A stretch of DNA of 64,000 nt from Candidatus Kryptoniota bacterium (GCA_036567965.1 DATCTN010000002.1:1-64000); one strand, 5' to 3'; counted from the first letter of the stretch, positions 17,860 to 26,574 are shown. The notes: generated from the sequence alone by a model not told the origin. Numbers and translations: made by a program.

Positions 17860-20256
17860 TCATTCATACCTTAGGCTTCTTGCCGGATCAGTCCGGGCTG
17901 CCTTGATTGCCTGCAGACTGATCGTAAGTGCGGCAATTAATAATGTCAGCACCATGGCAAACACGAACACTACCGGTCCAACATCAGTCCGATACGCGAA
18001 TCCTTCGAGCCATTTCGATATGAGATAGTACGCCAGAGGCCAGGCGATTAAATTCGATATCAGAACCCATTTGAGAAAATCTTTTGAAAGGAGGAGCGCA
18101 ATGTTGCGAAGTCCGGCTCCCAACACCTTCCTAACGCCGATTTCCTTCGTCCTCACTTCTACAGTGTATGCCACAAGTCCGAAAAGACCCATGCATGCCA
18201 CCACGATGGATAGAGAAGCGAAGATTGAGAAGAGGCTTCCCGTCTTTTGATCCGATTGGTAGAGATTATTGTATGCTTGATCCAGAAACGAGTAGCTGAA
18301 ATCTTTTCCGGGTAGTATCGTCTTCCATCTCCCTTCGAGCATCGGTAAGATCGTGCCGACGCTCACTGCGTTCATCTTGAGCGCTATGTTGAAGTACCTC
18401 GCCGGGTTGATGTAGAGAAACATCGGCTCGATCTTGTTGTGGAATGAGGAGAGATGGAAATCCCGGATCACACCGATGACCTTGGCGAGCCGTTGAGTAT
18501 TGTTCCCTCCTGGTATGTAGACTTCAGCGCCAATTGGATCTTTGAGATCGAGATCCCTCACTGCCGTCTCATTCAATATGATCGCATTCGTGCTGTCGGA
18601 GACAAACTTCTCTGAAAAGTTTCTCCCTTTGATCAATTCAAGTCCGAGAGTCTGCACATAATCATAGTCGACCCCATCGGCCTGGAACATCACGAAGTCC
18701 GTCCCGGTTTTTCCCTTCAACTGAACGCTTTGCGTTTCTTTGTTGGCGATACCGGGGAGACTATAGCTCCCCGAAACATCGATCACGCCAGGAATTGAAA
18801 GAAAGGCCTCTTTCACCACAGAATATTTTGCCGCCGCGTTCTTGTCGGAAATTGGATAATCAACTACGAGTACGTTCTCCTTGTTGAACCCAAGATTCGA
18901 GTTGCGCATGAAATTAAGCTGCCTGTAGATCGCCATCGTGCCGATAATGAGGATGGTTGTAACTGCAAATTGAGTCGTGACCAGACCTTTCCTCAGTGCC
19001 GCCCCCGATGACCCGGAAGTATTCTGACCTTTCAGCGATTCAACAGGCTTGTACTTTGACAAGAACAGAGCGGGATAAATTCCCGCAACGAGTCCGACAA
19101 ACAGCATTGTCGAAAACAAAACAATAATGAAGTTGAGACTGAGAACGGGGGAATTTGAGACACTCATCCCGAAGTAGTCGTAAAGAACCGGATAGACCGC
19201 TTCGTACACTATCAGGCTCAACAAAAGTGCGAGCATCGAGACGAAGAGCGACTCGCCGAAGAACTGAAGAACGAGACTGCTTCTATTCGCTCCAAAAGTC
19301 TTTCGCAATCCCACCTCCTTCGATCGGCGGAGAGAGCGGGCAGTCGACAGGTTGATGAAATTCAGGCACGCGATCAATAAGAGGAGAACGGCGACTGATG
19401 AAAGGAGGTACACGGTCGTGATATTTCCGGTAGGCGCGAGTTCCCCCATCATGTCGGACTTGAAGTAGACATCTGAAATAGGAATAAGCCGGAAGTGCAT
19501 CATGGACGCCATCAGCTTGTTTGTATTCTTAAGGTAAATCTTCTCAAGTTCCGATTTCACATTTTCAAGAGACGCGGCGTCATTCAGATAGAGATATGTG
19601 AAATCCTGACCCCACTGCAGCCACGGCAGGGGAGGGCTCTGGATTTCCAACGCCCGCGAGTATGGAGCTATAAGTTCGCACCTTATCATAGTGTTTGCCG
19701 GTACATTTCGCATGACACCTGAGACGACGAAGTCGTATTTCTTATCGTACGTGAGTCTTCTTCCAATCACGTCAGTGCTACCGAAGTATTTGCGGGCGAG
19801 ATTTTCAGAAATGACTATCGAGGAGGGATCATTCAGGGCAGTGCTGCTGTTGCCTGCCATGAGCGGAAATGTGAAGACACTGAAAACGTTCGAATCGGAA
19901 AAAAAGAAATTGCTCTCTTTGTATTCCCTCTCGTTGGCTGTTATGACGGCATTTCCATCGTTTCTGAATCTCACAGATGCCTTGACATCAGGCAGTTCCG
20001 TCGCAGCTGCCGGACCAAGCGCAGGAAAAGCGCCCGCCAGCTTGATCGTCGAAGTACCGCTTCCAAACTCGATCGATACACGATAGATGTGTGACCTGTT
20101 CTCATGCATCGATTCATAACTCAGCTGGTTGGCGACGTAGTAGAGAATCAGGAGACTCCCTGCCATCCCGACGGCGAGTCCGACGATATTTATGAATGAG
20201 AAGACTCTGTTCTTCAAAAGGTTCCTGACCGCGACCCTCAAATAGTTCCTAAGCAT
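17860..20256 (-). CDS. MacB/FtsX-type ABC permease, paralogue 7
   Basis: A 798-residue permease, the first of the seven in transcription order and the one next to the ATPase genes, 69 bp downstream of ATPase 1. The ribosome binding site is AGGAG. TM1 is near residues 19-40. First FtsX bundle: KEVGLRKTFGAN. Second: KEIGVRKVLGAG. It ends DPARSLRYE. Position suggests that it could be the original partner of the ATPase and adaptor, with the others added later, but the sequence alone does not prove this. Confidence 0.9.
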   Translation of the reverse strand: MLRNYLRVAVRNLLKNRVFSFINIVGLAVGMAGSLLILYYVANQLSYESMHENRSHIYRVSIEFGSGTSTIKLAGAFPALGPAAATELPDVKASVRFRNDGNAVITANEREYKESNFFFSDSNVFSVFTFPLMAGNSSTALNDPSSIVISENLARKYFGSTDVIGRRLTYDKKYDFVVSGVMRNVPANTMIRCELIAPYSRALEIQSPPLPWLQWGQDFTYLYLNDAASLENVKSELEKIYLKNTNKLMASMMHFRLIPISDVYFKSDMMGELAPTGNITTVYLLSSVAVLLLLIACLNFINLSTARSLRRSKEVGLRKTFGANRSSLVLQFFGESLFVSMLALLLSLIVYEAVYPVLYDYFGMSVSNSPVLSLNFIIVLFSTMLFVGLVAGIYPALFLSKYKPVESLKGQNTSGSSGAALRKGLVTTQFAVTTILIIGTMAIYRQLNFMRNSNLGFNKENVLVVDYPISDKNAAAKYSVVKEAFLSIPGVIDVSGSYSLPGIANKETQSVQLKGKTGTDFVMFQADGVDYDYVQTLGLELIKGRNFSEKFVSDSTNAIILNETAVRDLDLKDPIGAEVYIPGGNNTQRLAKVIGVIRDFHLSSFHNKIEPMFLYINPARYFNIALKMNAVSVGTILPMLEGRWKTILPGKDFSYSFLDQAYNNLYQSDQKTGSLFSIFASLSIVVACMGLFGLVAYTVEVRTKEIGVRKVLGAGLRNIALLLSKDFLKWVLISNLIAWPLAYYLISKWLEGFAYRTDVGPVVFVFAMVLTLLIAALTISLQAIKAARTDPARSLRYE

Positions 20257-20325
20257 ATCGAGCTCCTGCAGCTAAGCCGTGACATAGGGGTTGCTCAAGC
20301 ATATTGATCCCGTCCCGCGGCACCA

Positions 20326-20985
20326 TTATTCCATCCATCCATCTTTCAATTTGATAATTCTATTTCCGTAGCCTGCGTTTGTTTCAGAATGGGTCACCTG
20401 GATGATTGTTGTGCCTTGCTTGTTCAACTCCTTGAGCAGATCCATTATCTCTTTTCCCTGGTCTGAATGGAGGTTGCCTGTCGGCTCGTCCGCGAGAATC
20501 AATTTGGGTTCAGCGATGACCGCTCGCGCGATCGCAACCAGCTGCTGTTGACCGCCGGAGAGCTGATTTGGGAACAGATCTTTCTTCGCCACGATATTGA
20601 ATCTGTCGAGTGTCTCAGCGACTCTCCCTTTTCTGTCGTTTGATTTGACTTTCTGATAAAGGAGAGGAGTCTCAAGATTCTCATAAACCGTGAGCTCATC
20701 TATCAGATGATAACTCTGAAACACAAAACCGATATGCATCTTATGCAATTCGGATAGCTTCTTCTCGCTCATCTTGTGGACCGGCTCATCATAGAAATAA
20801 TATTCGCCGTTCGACGGCACGTCGAGCATTCCGATGATATTGAGGAGTGTGGTCTTTCCAGAACCGGAAGGACCCATGACGGAAATAAATTCACCTTCCT
20901 TGACCTCGAGGTTGATGTTTCTGAGAACGTAGGTCTTGATGACTTTGGTAGCGTAGAATTTTTCAATGGCGGAGAGTCTGATCAT
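20326..20985 (-). CDS. MacB/LolD-type ABC transporter ATPase 1
   Basis: A 219-residue cytoplasmic ATPase. The start is at the ATG at 20985 (MIRLSAIEKFY) after GGGAG; the longer frame to 21015 adds ten unlikely residues. Walker A GPSGSGKTTLL is near 40, Q-loop FQSYHL near 90, Walker B LILADEP near 160, and the switch His is in VTHSE. Two positions deviate from the close family. The signature reads LSGGQQQLVAIARA (Leu where Arg is usual). The D-loop reads GNLHS where nearly all members, including ATPase 2 here, have GNLDS. It should still bind ATP. A heteromeric pairing with ATPase 2 is one possible reading. Confidence 0.93.
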   Translation of the reverse strand: MIRLSAIEKFYATKVIKTYVLRNINLEVKEGEFISVMGPSGSGKTTLLNIIGMLDVPSNGEYYFYDEPVHKMSEKKLSELHKMHIGFVFQSYHLIDELTVYENLETPLLYQKVKSNDRKGRVAETLDRFNIVAKKDLFPNQLSGGQQQLVAIARAVIAEPKLILADEPTGNLHSDQGKEIMDLLKELNKQGTTIIQVTHSETNAGYGNRIIKLKDGWME

Positions 20986-21037
20986 GGGAGTCTCCCGTGA
21001 CTTAGCGAAGCGCATAGTGCAAAGGGTAAGGCTATCT

Positions 21038-21388
21038 TCATAAAGTTCTTCCGAAGTTGGTTATCATTCTGCATTCCTTATCTAGTCTATCGAGCACCTC
21101 GTCAAGTTCTTGCTCGGGTATGAGCTTTCTTCGACTGAGAATAATGAGGATATTTGCGTTCTCAAAAGTGGATTTCCTGGCAATATTCAAGAAATTCTTG
21201 AAACCTCTATTTGATGTGGATCCGGAACCTTCAGCTATGTTGTTGCTCATGCTCATTGCCGCACCTCGCAGTTGCTCCGCGAACCTGAAGAGCTTCCTTT
21301 GTTCCAACTGGTCTGCAATGTTTAGAAGCTCATCAGAGATCTCAATAGCAAACTGCCAAATCTGTAAATCCTGAAACCTGAACTTCAT
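21038..21388 (-). CDS. Four-helix-bundle protein of the S23/IVP family
   Basis: A 116-residue, all-helical protein. It has the family opening FQDLQIWQFAIEISDELL, the conserved AMSMSNNIAEGSGS segment and a ...FKNFLNIARKSTFE... helix. Relatives were first found inside 23S rRNA intervening sequences but are now seen as free-standing genes; their function is not established. Here it sits between the two ATPase genes on the same strand, 52 bp from each. It is flanked by repeat-like GC words, which suggests it arrived as an inserted cassette. Nothing in it suggests a transport role. Confidence 0.85.
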   Translation of the reverse strand: MKFRFQDLQIWQFAIEISDELLNIADQLEQRKLFRFAEQLRGAAMSMSNNIAEGSGSTSNRGFKNFLNIARKSTFENANILIILSRRKLIPEQELDEVLDRLDKECRMITNFGRTL

Positions 21389-21440
21389 TTTGAACCCCTT
21401 TCTTAATGCGCTTTGCGCCTCGCCCCCTGCGCTCTGCGTC

Positions 21441-22193
21441 TCATACGTGGAACTTTTCTTTATAATTCTCCGTCACGACATGTCCGTCGAAGAGATGAAT
21501 GATCCTGTGTGCGAATTCGGAATCGTGCGGCGAGTGAGTGACCATGACGATCGTCGTTCCGCCTTCGTTCAGTTTCGTGAGTATGTTCATTACTTCTTCA
21601 CCGTTCGCGGAATCGAGATTTCCCGTCGGTTCGTCGGCAAGAATCAGGGCGGGCTTCGCGACTACTGCCCTGCTTACCGCCACACGCTGCTGCTGACCGC
21701 CGGAGAGCTGCTGGGGGAAGTGATCCTTCCGGTGCATGATCTGCATCCGTTCGAGAACTTCGTTCACCATATTGGTACGGGCCGACGCAGAAACGCCGAG
21801 ATATAGAAGAGGAAGCTCAACATTTTCAAATACCGTCAGCTCATCGATGAGATTGAAGCTCTGGAACACGAACCCGATGTTTGCCTTCCGTACGTTAGCA
21901 CGCTGACGCTCGGTGTGCTTCGATACCTCTTCATTCAAAAAGTAATATTCGCCGCCCGATGGGTTGTCCAGCAAGCCGAAAATATTCAAGAGCGTAGACT
22001 TGCCGCATCCTGACGGCCCCATGATCGCGACGAATTCCTTCTCTTTTATTTCGATGCTCACATTGTCAAGAGCCGTCGTCTCCACCTCTTCGGTCGTGTA
22101 GATCTTCTTCAGGTTGACCGTGCGAAGCATCGTATTGTTGCGAGCGGTCTTCTGATGATTGCTTCCGCCTGCGAGTACATTTTCAAATGCCAT
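21441..22193 (-). CDS. MacB/LolD-type ABC transporter ATPase 2
   Basis: A 250-residue ATPase with all canonical motifs: Walker A GPSGCGKSTLL, Q-loop FQSFNL, signature LSGGQQQRVAVSRA, Walker B LILADEP, D-loop GNLDS, switch His in VTHSP. About 20 extra N-terminal residues precede the first strand. AGAGGAAT precedes the ATG at 22193, while an internal ATG at 22130 would give the more usual family length. It lies 29 bp downstream of the adaptor gene, so the pair should be co-transcribed. It is the better candidate for energising the permeases. Confidence 0.94.
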   Translation of the reverse strand: MAFENVLAGGSNHQKTARNNTMLRTVNLKKIYTTEEVETTALDNVSIEIKEKEFVAIMGPSGCGKSTLLNIFGLLDNPSGGEYYFLNEEVSKHTERQRANVRKANIGFVFQSFNLIDELTVFENVELPLLYLGVSASARTNMVNEVLERMQIMHRKDHFPQQLSGGQQQRVAVSRAVVAKPALILADEPTGNLDSANGEEVMNILTKLNEGGTTIVMVTHSPHDSEFAHRIIHLFDGHVVTENYKEKFHV

Positions 22194-22222
22194 TGATTCC
22201 TCTCCCGTTTATTTGGCTGTTT

Positions 22223-23533
22223 TCAGTTCTTTATAAGCAACTCGTCCACATCGCCGAAGTTATCGTAAGAAGAGGTCACTACCCTGTCTCCAGGTGAAAG
22301 CCCCTTCAACACTTCAAAGTAATCCGGGTTCTGCCGCCCGAGGCTGATGGACCTTTTCACGGCTTCACCGCCGGACTTATTCAGCACGAAGACCCACTGG
22401 CCGCCCGTCTTCTGGTAGAATCCGCCTCGAGGAAGGAGGAGCGCCTTGGTTCTTTCACTCAATTGTAATCTGATCTGAAGAGTCTGCCCTCTCCTTATGC
22501 CGCCCGGAACGTCGCTGTCGAAATTCATGTCGACCTGGAATTTTCCGCCTGTCACTTCGGCGTAGACTTTGGTTACCACAAGACCATAATTCTTTCCGTC
22601 GATTTCGACGGTAGCATGCAGGCCTTGTGCAACACGTGCGATATAAAACTCATCTATATCCGCTCGCACCTTGAAGCCATCGAGCGCATCAATCTGTCCC
22701 ATCTGGTCGCCCGGCGATTTGGCCTGGCCCGTTTCCGCGTTGAGCGCAGTCAACTGCCCGCTGATCGGTGCCCTGACTGTAAGGTTGTCGATTTCTTCGC
22801 GGATCAGTTCGAGATTCTTCTGCAGCCGTTCAATCGACTCGCCGATCTGCTGAAGCTGGTTCTGCTTTAGAACCGAGTCTCTCGAGAAATTCTGGTAGGC
22901 GAGCTTCTGCTGGTCGACCGCGAGATTGAAACTGTTCTCCGCCTGCTCGAAGTCGGCCGCGGAAATCAGTTTCTTGTTCCACAGTGCCTTCTGTCGATCA
23001 TATGTCTGCCCCGCGCTTATGAGGTTGTAGTTAGCCGCCACAAGAGTGTTCTGAAGCGAATTACTGTTCTGCTCAATCTGAAGCCGTGTGTTCCGAGCAT
23101 CGTTAATTTGCTGGTAGGTAAATGTCTCCTGCTGCAAAGCGTTTAACTGAACGTTCGTGTTCGAAAGCTGAAGTATCCTGTCCCCCTTCTTCAGAATCGC
23201 ACCTTCTTCCACGAATTTCTTCTCGACAGTTCCTCCGAGGATCGCGTCAAGATAGAAAGTGGTTCGGGGAAGTATTGTGCCCGTCACTGGTATGAATTCC
23301 TGAAAGTCTCCGACTTCAACAGTCGATATTGTTATCTTATCCGATTCGACATTCAGTTTCGAACCGGTATCAGCGAGAATGAGAATGATCAAAGTGAGAA
23401 AAATAATTCCGCCGCCGATATACAACCAAAACCGTCTAGTTCTGTAAAATGGTTTCTTCTCGATTCGTCGATCCACTTGATATTCCTTTTGCACTAATTC
23501 GAGTACGTCGAAATCGGAAAGTTGGTTCCGCAT
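22223..23533 (-). CDS. HlyD/MacA-type periplasmic adaptor protein
   Basis: A 436-residue membrane-fusion protein. A short cytoplasmic N-terminus (about 30 residues) is followed by one TM anchor (about 32-53). A lipoyl-like half-motif follows (VPVTGTILPRTTFYLDAILGGTVEKKF). A long coiled-coil hairpin (about 140-260, rich in Gln/Asn/Leu) and the second lipoyl half (LTVRAPISGQLTALNAETGQ) come next, then beta-barrel and C-terminal domains. Such adaptors bridge a MacB-like permease to an outer-membrane channel; no TolC-like gene lies in this window. It is the first gene of the leftward operon. A weak ribosome binding site and a sigma-54-type promoter candidate lie upstream. Confidence 0.92.
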   Translation of the reverse strand: MRNQLSDFDVLELVQKEYQVDRRIEKKPFYRTRRFWLYIGGGIIFLTLIILILADTGSKLNVESDKITISTVEVGDFQEFIPVTGTILPRTTFYLDAILGGTVEKKFVEEGAILKKGDRILQLSNTNVQLNALQQETFTYQQINDARNTRLQIEQNSNSLQNTLVAANYNLISAGQTYDRQKALWNKKLISAADFEQAENSFNLAVDQQKLAYQNFSRDSVLKQNQLQQIGESIERLQKNLELIREEIDNLTVRAPISGQLTALNAETGQAKSPGDQMGQIDALDGFKVRADIDEFYIARVAQGLHATVEIDGKNYGLVVTKVYAEVTGGKFQVDMNFDSDVPGGIRRGQTLQIRLQLSERTKALLLPRGGFYQKTGGQWVFVLNKSGGEAVKRSISLGRQNPDYFEVLKGLSPGDRVVTSSYDNFGDVDELLIKN

Positions 23534-23591
23534 GATACATCAAGTACAATTGGTATGCCTTTTAACATCAAGATCACCATCGGAAGTTGAT

Positions 23592-23607
23592 TGCGCCGAT
23601 GAGGCCA
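23592..23607 (-). promoter_or_regulatory. Sigma-54-type (-24/-12) promoter candidate for the adaptor/ABC operon
   Basis: The minus strand reads TGGCCTCATCGGCGCA, with invariant GG and GC spaced by exactly 10 bp. The match to TGGCACG-N4-TTGCA is otherwise moderate (8 of 12). It would start RNA near 23581, about 48 nt before the adaptor ATG. Confidence 0.45.
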
Positions 23608-23696
23608 TTCAATGAAGAATTCCACAGATTTGGGTGAAAGATGAGATCTTGCCTGACTCTATTTGATTATTTTCTGTCCACTTGCCAAGTTCCATT

Positions 23697-23732
23697 TGTC
23701 CGATTACGGACAGTCGTGTCCGGCAGCGGACA
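23697..23732. promoter_or_regulatory. Paired palindromic operator (probable NtrC-type enhancer)
   Basis: Two perfect 16-bp palindromes, TGTCCGATTACGGACA (23697-23712) and TGTCCGGCAGCGGACA (23717-23732), share the form TGTCCG-N4-CGGACA. Their centres are 20 bp apart, close to two helical turns, so both face the same side of DNA. They lie about 90-125 bp upstream of both predicted sigma-54 start sites, the usual enhancer distance. A further TGTCC half-site is at 23675. Binding by the adjacent NtrC-family regulator is inferred from position. Confidence 0.75.
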
Positions 23733-23790
23733 TATGGAGAGCCGACTCTTTCAGGAGAGCCTCCATGAATTCGAGATTGAAAGTCCATTG

Positions 23791-23806
23791 AGGAACGGTA
23801 ATTGCA
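23791..23806 (+). promoter_or_regulatory. Sigma-54-type (-24/-12) promoter for the regulator-kinase operon
   Basis: AGGAACGGTAATTGCA has GG (23792-23793) and GC (23804-23805) spaced by 10 bp and a perfect TTGCA -12 element. The start would be near 23817, 36 nt before the regulator ATG, which makes the regulator autoregulated. Confidence 0.6.
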
Positions 23807-23852
23807 GACCATAAGATGATGGCGGCAAATTGAAAAAGAAGACTTACTGTTC

Positions 23853-25229
23853 ATGGCGTTGAATACCGGGAAAATTCTTGTCGTCGACGACGATGAGGAT
23901 ATTTTATATTCTGCGAGGCTCCTCCTGAAGCGACATTACGCGGATGTGCGGGTCGAAAAGGATCCGAATCAGATTCCTGCCATCTTGATGACGGAACAGT
24001 TTGCCGTCATTCTCCTCGACATGAATTTCACGGGCAATGAAACGCGCGGTCGTGAAGGCTTTCACTGGCTGAATAAAGTCCTGGAATTGGAGCCGTCGGC
24101 TGTGGTTATCATGATAACAGCATTCGGAAATATAGAGATGGCGGTCAGCGCTATCAAACAGGGTGCGACGGATTTCGTGCTGAAGCCATGGCAGAACGAA
24201 AAACTGCTCGCGACGGTGTCAGCAGCGATGAAGCTCAGTGACTCGAAACAGGAGATAGACAGTCTTATCTCTAAGCAAAAGCAATTGAGCCAGGACATCG
24301 ACAGTCAGTTCCATGAGATCATCGGCGTATCGGAGGAGATGCGTTCGGTATTCAACACAATCCAGAAAGTCGCCGTGACGGACGCGAACGTTTTGATCCT
24401 TGGAGAAAACGGAACAGGTAAAGAACTCGTCGCGCGCGCAATTCACAGGCAGTCCGCAAGGAACACAGAGATATTCCTTGGTGTGGACGTGGGCTCGCTC
24501 AGCGAGTCTCTTTTCGAAAGCGAGCTGTTCGGATACGTCAAAGGCGCCTTCACGGACGCGAAGGAGGACAGAGCCGGCCGGTTCGAGGTCGCGTCGGGCG
24601 GCACTCTTTTTCTCGACGAGATCGGAAATCTTTCTCCCAATTTGCAGATGAAGCTTCTGGCGGTCCTTCAAAACCGCAAGGTCACGAGAATCGGGTCAAG
24701 CGCGACAAGAGACATCGACATCAGATTGATCTGCGCGACAAACCTGCCGACGGAGGAGCTCACATCGGAAAAACGTTTCAGGCAAGACTTGCTATACAGA
24801 ATAAACACGGTGGAGATAAACCTCCCTCCACTGAGGAGGCGGACAGTCGACATTCCTCTCCTTGCGGACCACTTTCTCCAAGTTTACTGCAGGAAGTACG
24901 GAAAGCGGTTAAAGACGATTGAAAGCAACGCAAAGGAGAAGCTCCTCGCATATCGATGGCCGGGTAATGTGAGAGAACTGCAGCACACAATCGAGCGGCT
25001 TGTTATCCTTGCGGAGTCTGACAATTTGGGACCGGACGATTTCAATTTCTCATCGCAGGACAGCAAAGAGAGCGGGCTCGAAATAAACAGTTTTCATCTT
25101 GAAGACGCAGAAAGGATCCTCATCATGAAAGCAGTGAGCAAACACGGCGGCAACCTTTCGAAGGCCGCGAAGGAACTCGGCCTCACCAGGGCATCGCTTT
25201 ATCGAAGGATCGAAAAATATGGTCTTTAG
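23853..25229 (+). CDS. NtrC-family sigma-54-dependent response regulator
   Basis: A 458-residue regulator in three parts. The receiver domain (about 5-120) has an acidic triad VDDDED, phospho-acceptor Asp56 in ILLDMN, and the conserved Thr and Lys (MITAFG, VLKPW). The AAA+ domain (about 150-385) has Walker A GENGTGKE, Walker B GGTLFLDEIG and an arginine-finger region. A Fis-type helix-turn-helix (NLSKAAKELGLTRASLYRRI) lies at the end. The sigma-54-contacting loop reads GAFTDA instead of the canonical GAFTGA, a natural variant. The stop overlaps the kinase gene by 11 bp. By context it controls the divergent ABC operon and itself. Confidence 0.95.
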   Translation: MALNTGKILVVDDDEDILYSARLLLKRHYADVRVEKDPNQIPAILMTEQFAVILLDMNFTGNETRGREGFHWLNKVLELEPSAVVIMITAFGNIEMAVSAIKQGATDFVLKPWQNEKLLATVSAAMKLSDSKQEIDSLISKQKQLSQDIDSQFHEIIGVSEEMRSVFNTIQKVAVTDANVLILGENGTGKELVARAIHRQSARNTEIFLGVDVGSLSESLFESELFGYVKGAFTDAKEDRAGRFEVASGGTLFLDEIGNLSPNLQMKLLAVLQNRKVTRIGSSATRDIDIRLICATNLPTEELTSEKRFRQDLLYRINTVEINLPPLRRRTVDIPLLADHFLQVYCRKYGKRLKTIESNAKEKLLAYRWPGNVRELQHTIERLVILAESDNLGPDDFNFSSQDSKESGLEINSFHLEDAERILIMKAVSKHGGNLSKAAKELGLTRASLYRRIEKYGL

Positions 25230-26574
25230 AAGATTTAGCGTCATAGTCGTTTTCAGGACAGTCCTCCTGTGCCTTTCCGTGTTCGTGCTGATCTATCTCG
25301 TGACAAGGACGAGCTTCATAGCAACGCCCTTTATTGTTTCGCTGCTCATACTGGCACAATTATACTCACTGATGCATTATGTTCAGAAGACGAACAGGGA
25401 GATCGCGAGGTTCTTTGAATCGATCAAGTATTCCGATTTCTCACAGACGTTCAGGAGTACTGTAAAAGGTTCATCATTCGAGGAACTGAGCAGCGCGTTT
25501 TCCGATGTGATCGACGAATTCAGGAAAGCGCGATCGGAGAAGGAAGAACATTATCGTTACCTACAGATAGTAGTTCAGCACGTCGGGATAGGTTTGATGG
25601 CATATACGCAGGATGGGAAGGTGGAGCTCGTGAATACCGCGGCGAAACGCCTGCTGAAGCTGAACGGAATCAGCAATATATCCGAGCTCGACGCGGTAAG
25701 TCCGCTGCTTGCCGGTACACTCCGCGGAATCAAGGCGGGCGACAAAGTCCTGGTGAAGATCGCGGGGGATAATGAACTTTCGCAGCTGTCGATATATGCG
25801 GCTGAATTCAAGATGCGGGAGAAACATTACACTCTCGTGTCGCTGACGAATATCCAGAGCGAATTGGAAGAGCGTGAAATGGAGGCGTGGCAGAATCTTA
25901 TAAGAGTTCTCACACACGAAATCATGAATTCCGTCACGCCGATAGTGTCGCTTTCTTCAACCGCGAGTTCGCTTCTCGTGGACTCAGTTGGCGAGGGGCG
26001 CAGCGGGCCCGAGGTGGATGGCGAACGGCTCAGGGATGTGAAGGGTGCGCTCGATACGATCGCGAAGCGAAGCGAGGGATTGCTCCATTTTGTGGACGAT
26101 TACAGGAACTTGACCCGCATCCCGATCCCGAATTTCCAGATAATTAAAGTGCGGGATTTATTTGAAAGGATACAGAAACTATTTGCGGACAGATTCCAGA
26201 TACGCAAAATAGAATTCGCTTATTCTGTCGATCCGTTGGATCTCGAATTGACAGCCGATCCCGACCTGATCGAACAGGTATTGATTAATCTGATCCTGAA
26301 TTCACTTTCCGCACTCACTGCCACAACAGCTCCCACAATCCGGTTGAGCGGAAAGATCGACAGCCGTGGAGCGGTCCTCGTTCAGGTCATGGACAACGGG
26401 CACGGAATTGCGGAAGACCTCCAGGAAAAAATATTCATACCATTCTTTACGACCAGGAAGGAAGGGTCGGGCATCGGCTTGAGCTTGTCACGACAGATAA
26501 TGCGGGCTCACCGCGGGAGCATAACGCTCAGGTCGGACCCACAACGCGAAACCGTTTTCACGCTTAAGTTCTAG
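25219..26574 (+). CDS. Membrane sensor histidine kinase, partner of the NtrC regulator
   Basis: A 451-residue kinase. Two adjacent TM helices (about 8-52) have almost no periplasmic loop, so the signal is probably sensed in the membrane or cytoplasm. A PAS-like region follows (about 110-210, VGIGLMAYTQDGKVELVNTAA). The dimerisation motif LTHEIMNSVTPI carries the phospho-His (near residue 233). The HATPase domain has N-box NLILNSLSAL, G1 DNGHGIAED, F-box FIPFFTT and G2 GSGIGLSLSRQI. It overlaps the end of the regulator gene, so the two are translationally coupled. It is the NtrY-like soluble-input type. The stimulus is not visible from sequence. Confidence 0.95.
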   Translation: MVFRRFSVIVVFRTVLLCLSVFVLIYLVTRTSFIATPFIVSLLILAQLYSLMHYVQKTNREIARFFESIKYSDFSQTFRSTVKGSSFEELSSAFSDVIDEFRKARSEKEEHYRYLQIVVQHVGIGLMAYTQDGKVELVNTAAKRLLKLNGISNISELDAVSPLLAGTLRGIKAGDKVLVKIAGDNELSQLSIYAAEFKMREKHYTLVSLTNIQSELEEREMEAWQNLIRVLTHEIMNSVTPIVSLSSTASSLLVDSVGEGRSGPEVDGERLRDVKGALDTIAKRSEGLLHFVDDYRNLTRIPIPNFQIIKVRDLFERIQKLFADRFQIRKIEFAYSVDPLDLELTADPDLIEQVLINLILNSLSALTATTAPTIRLSGKIDSRGAVLVQVMDNGHGIAEDLQEKIFIPFFTTRKEGSGIGLSLSRQIMRAHRGSITLRSDPQRETVFTLKF

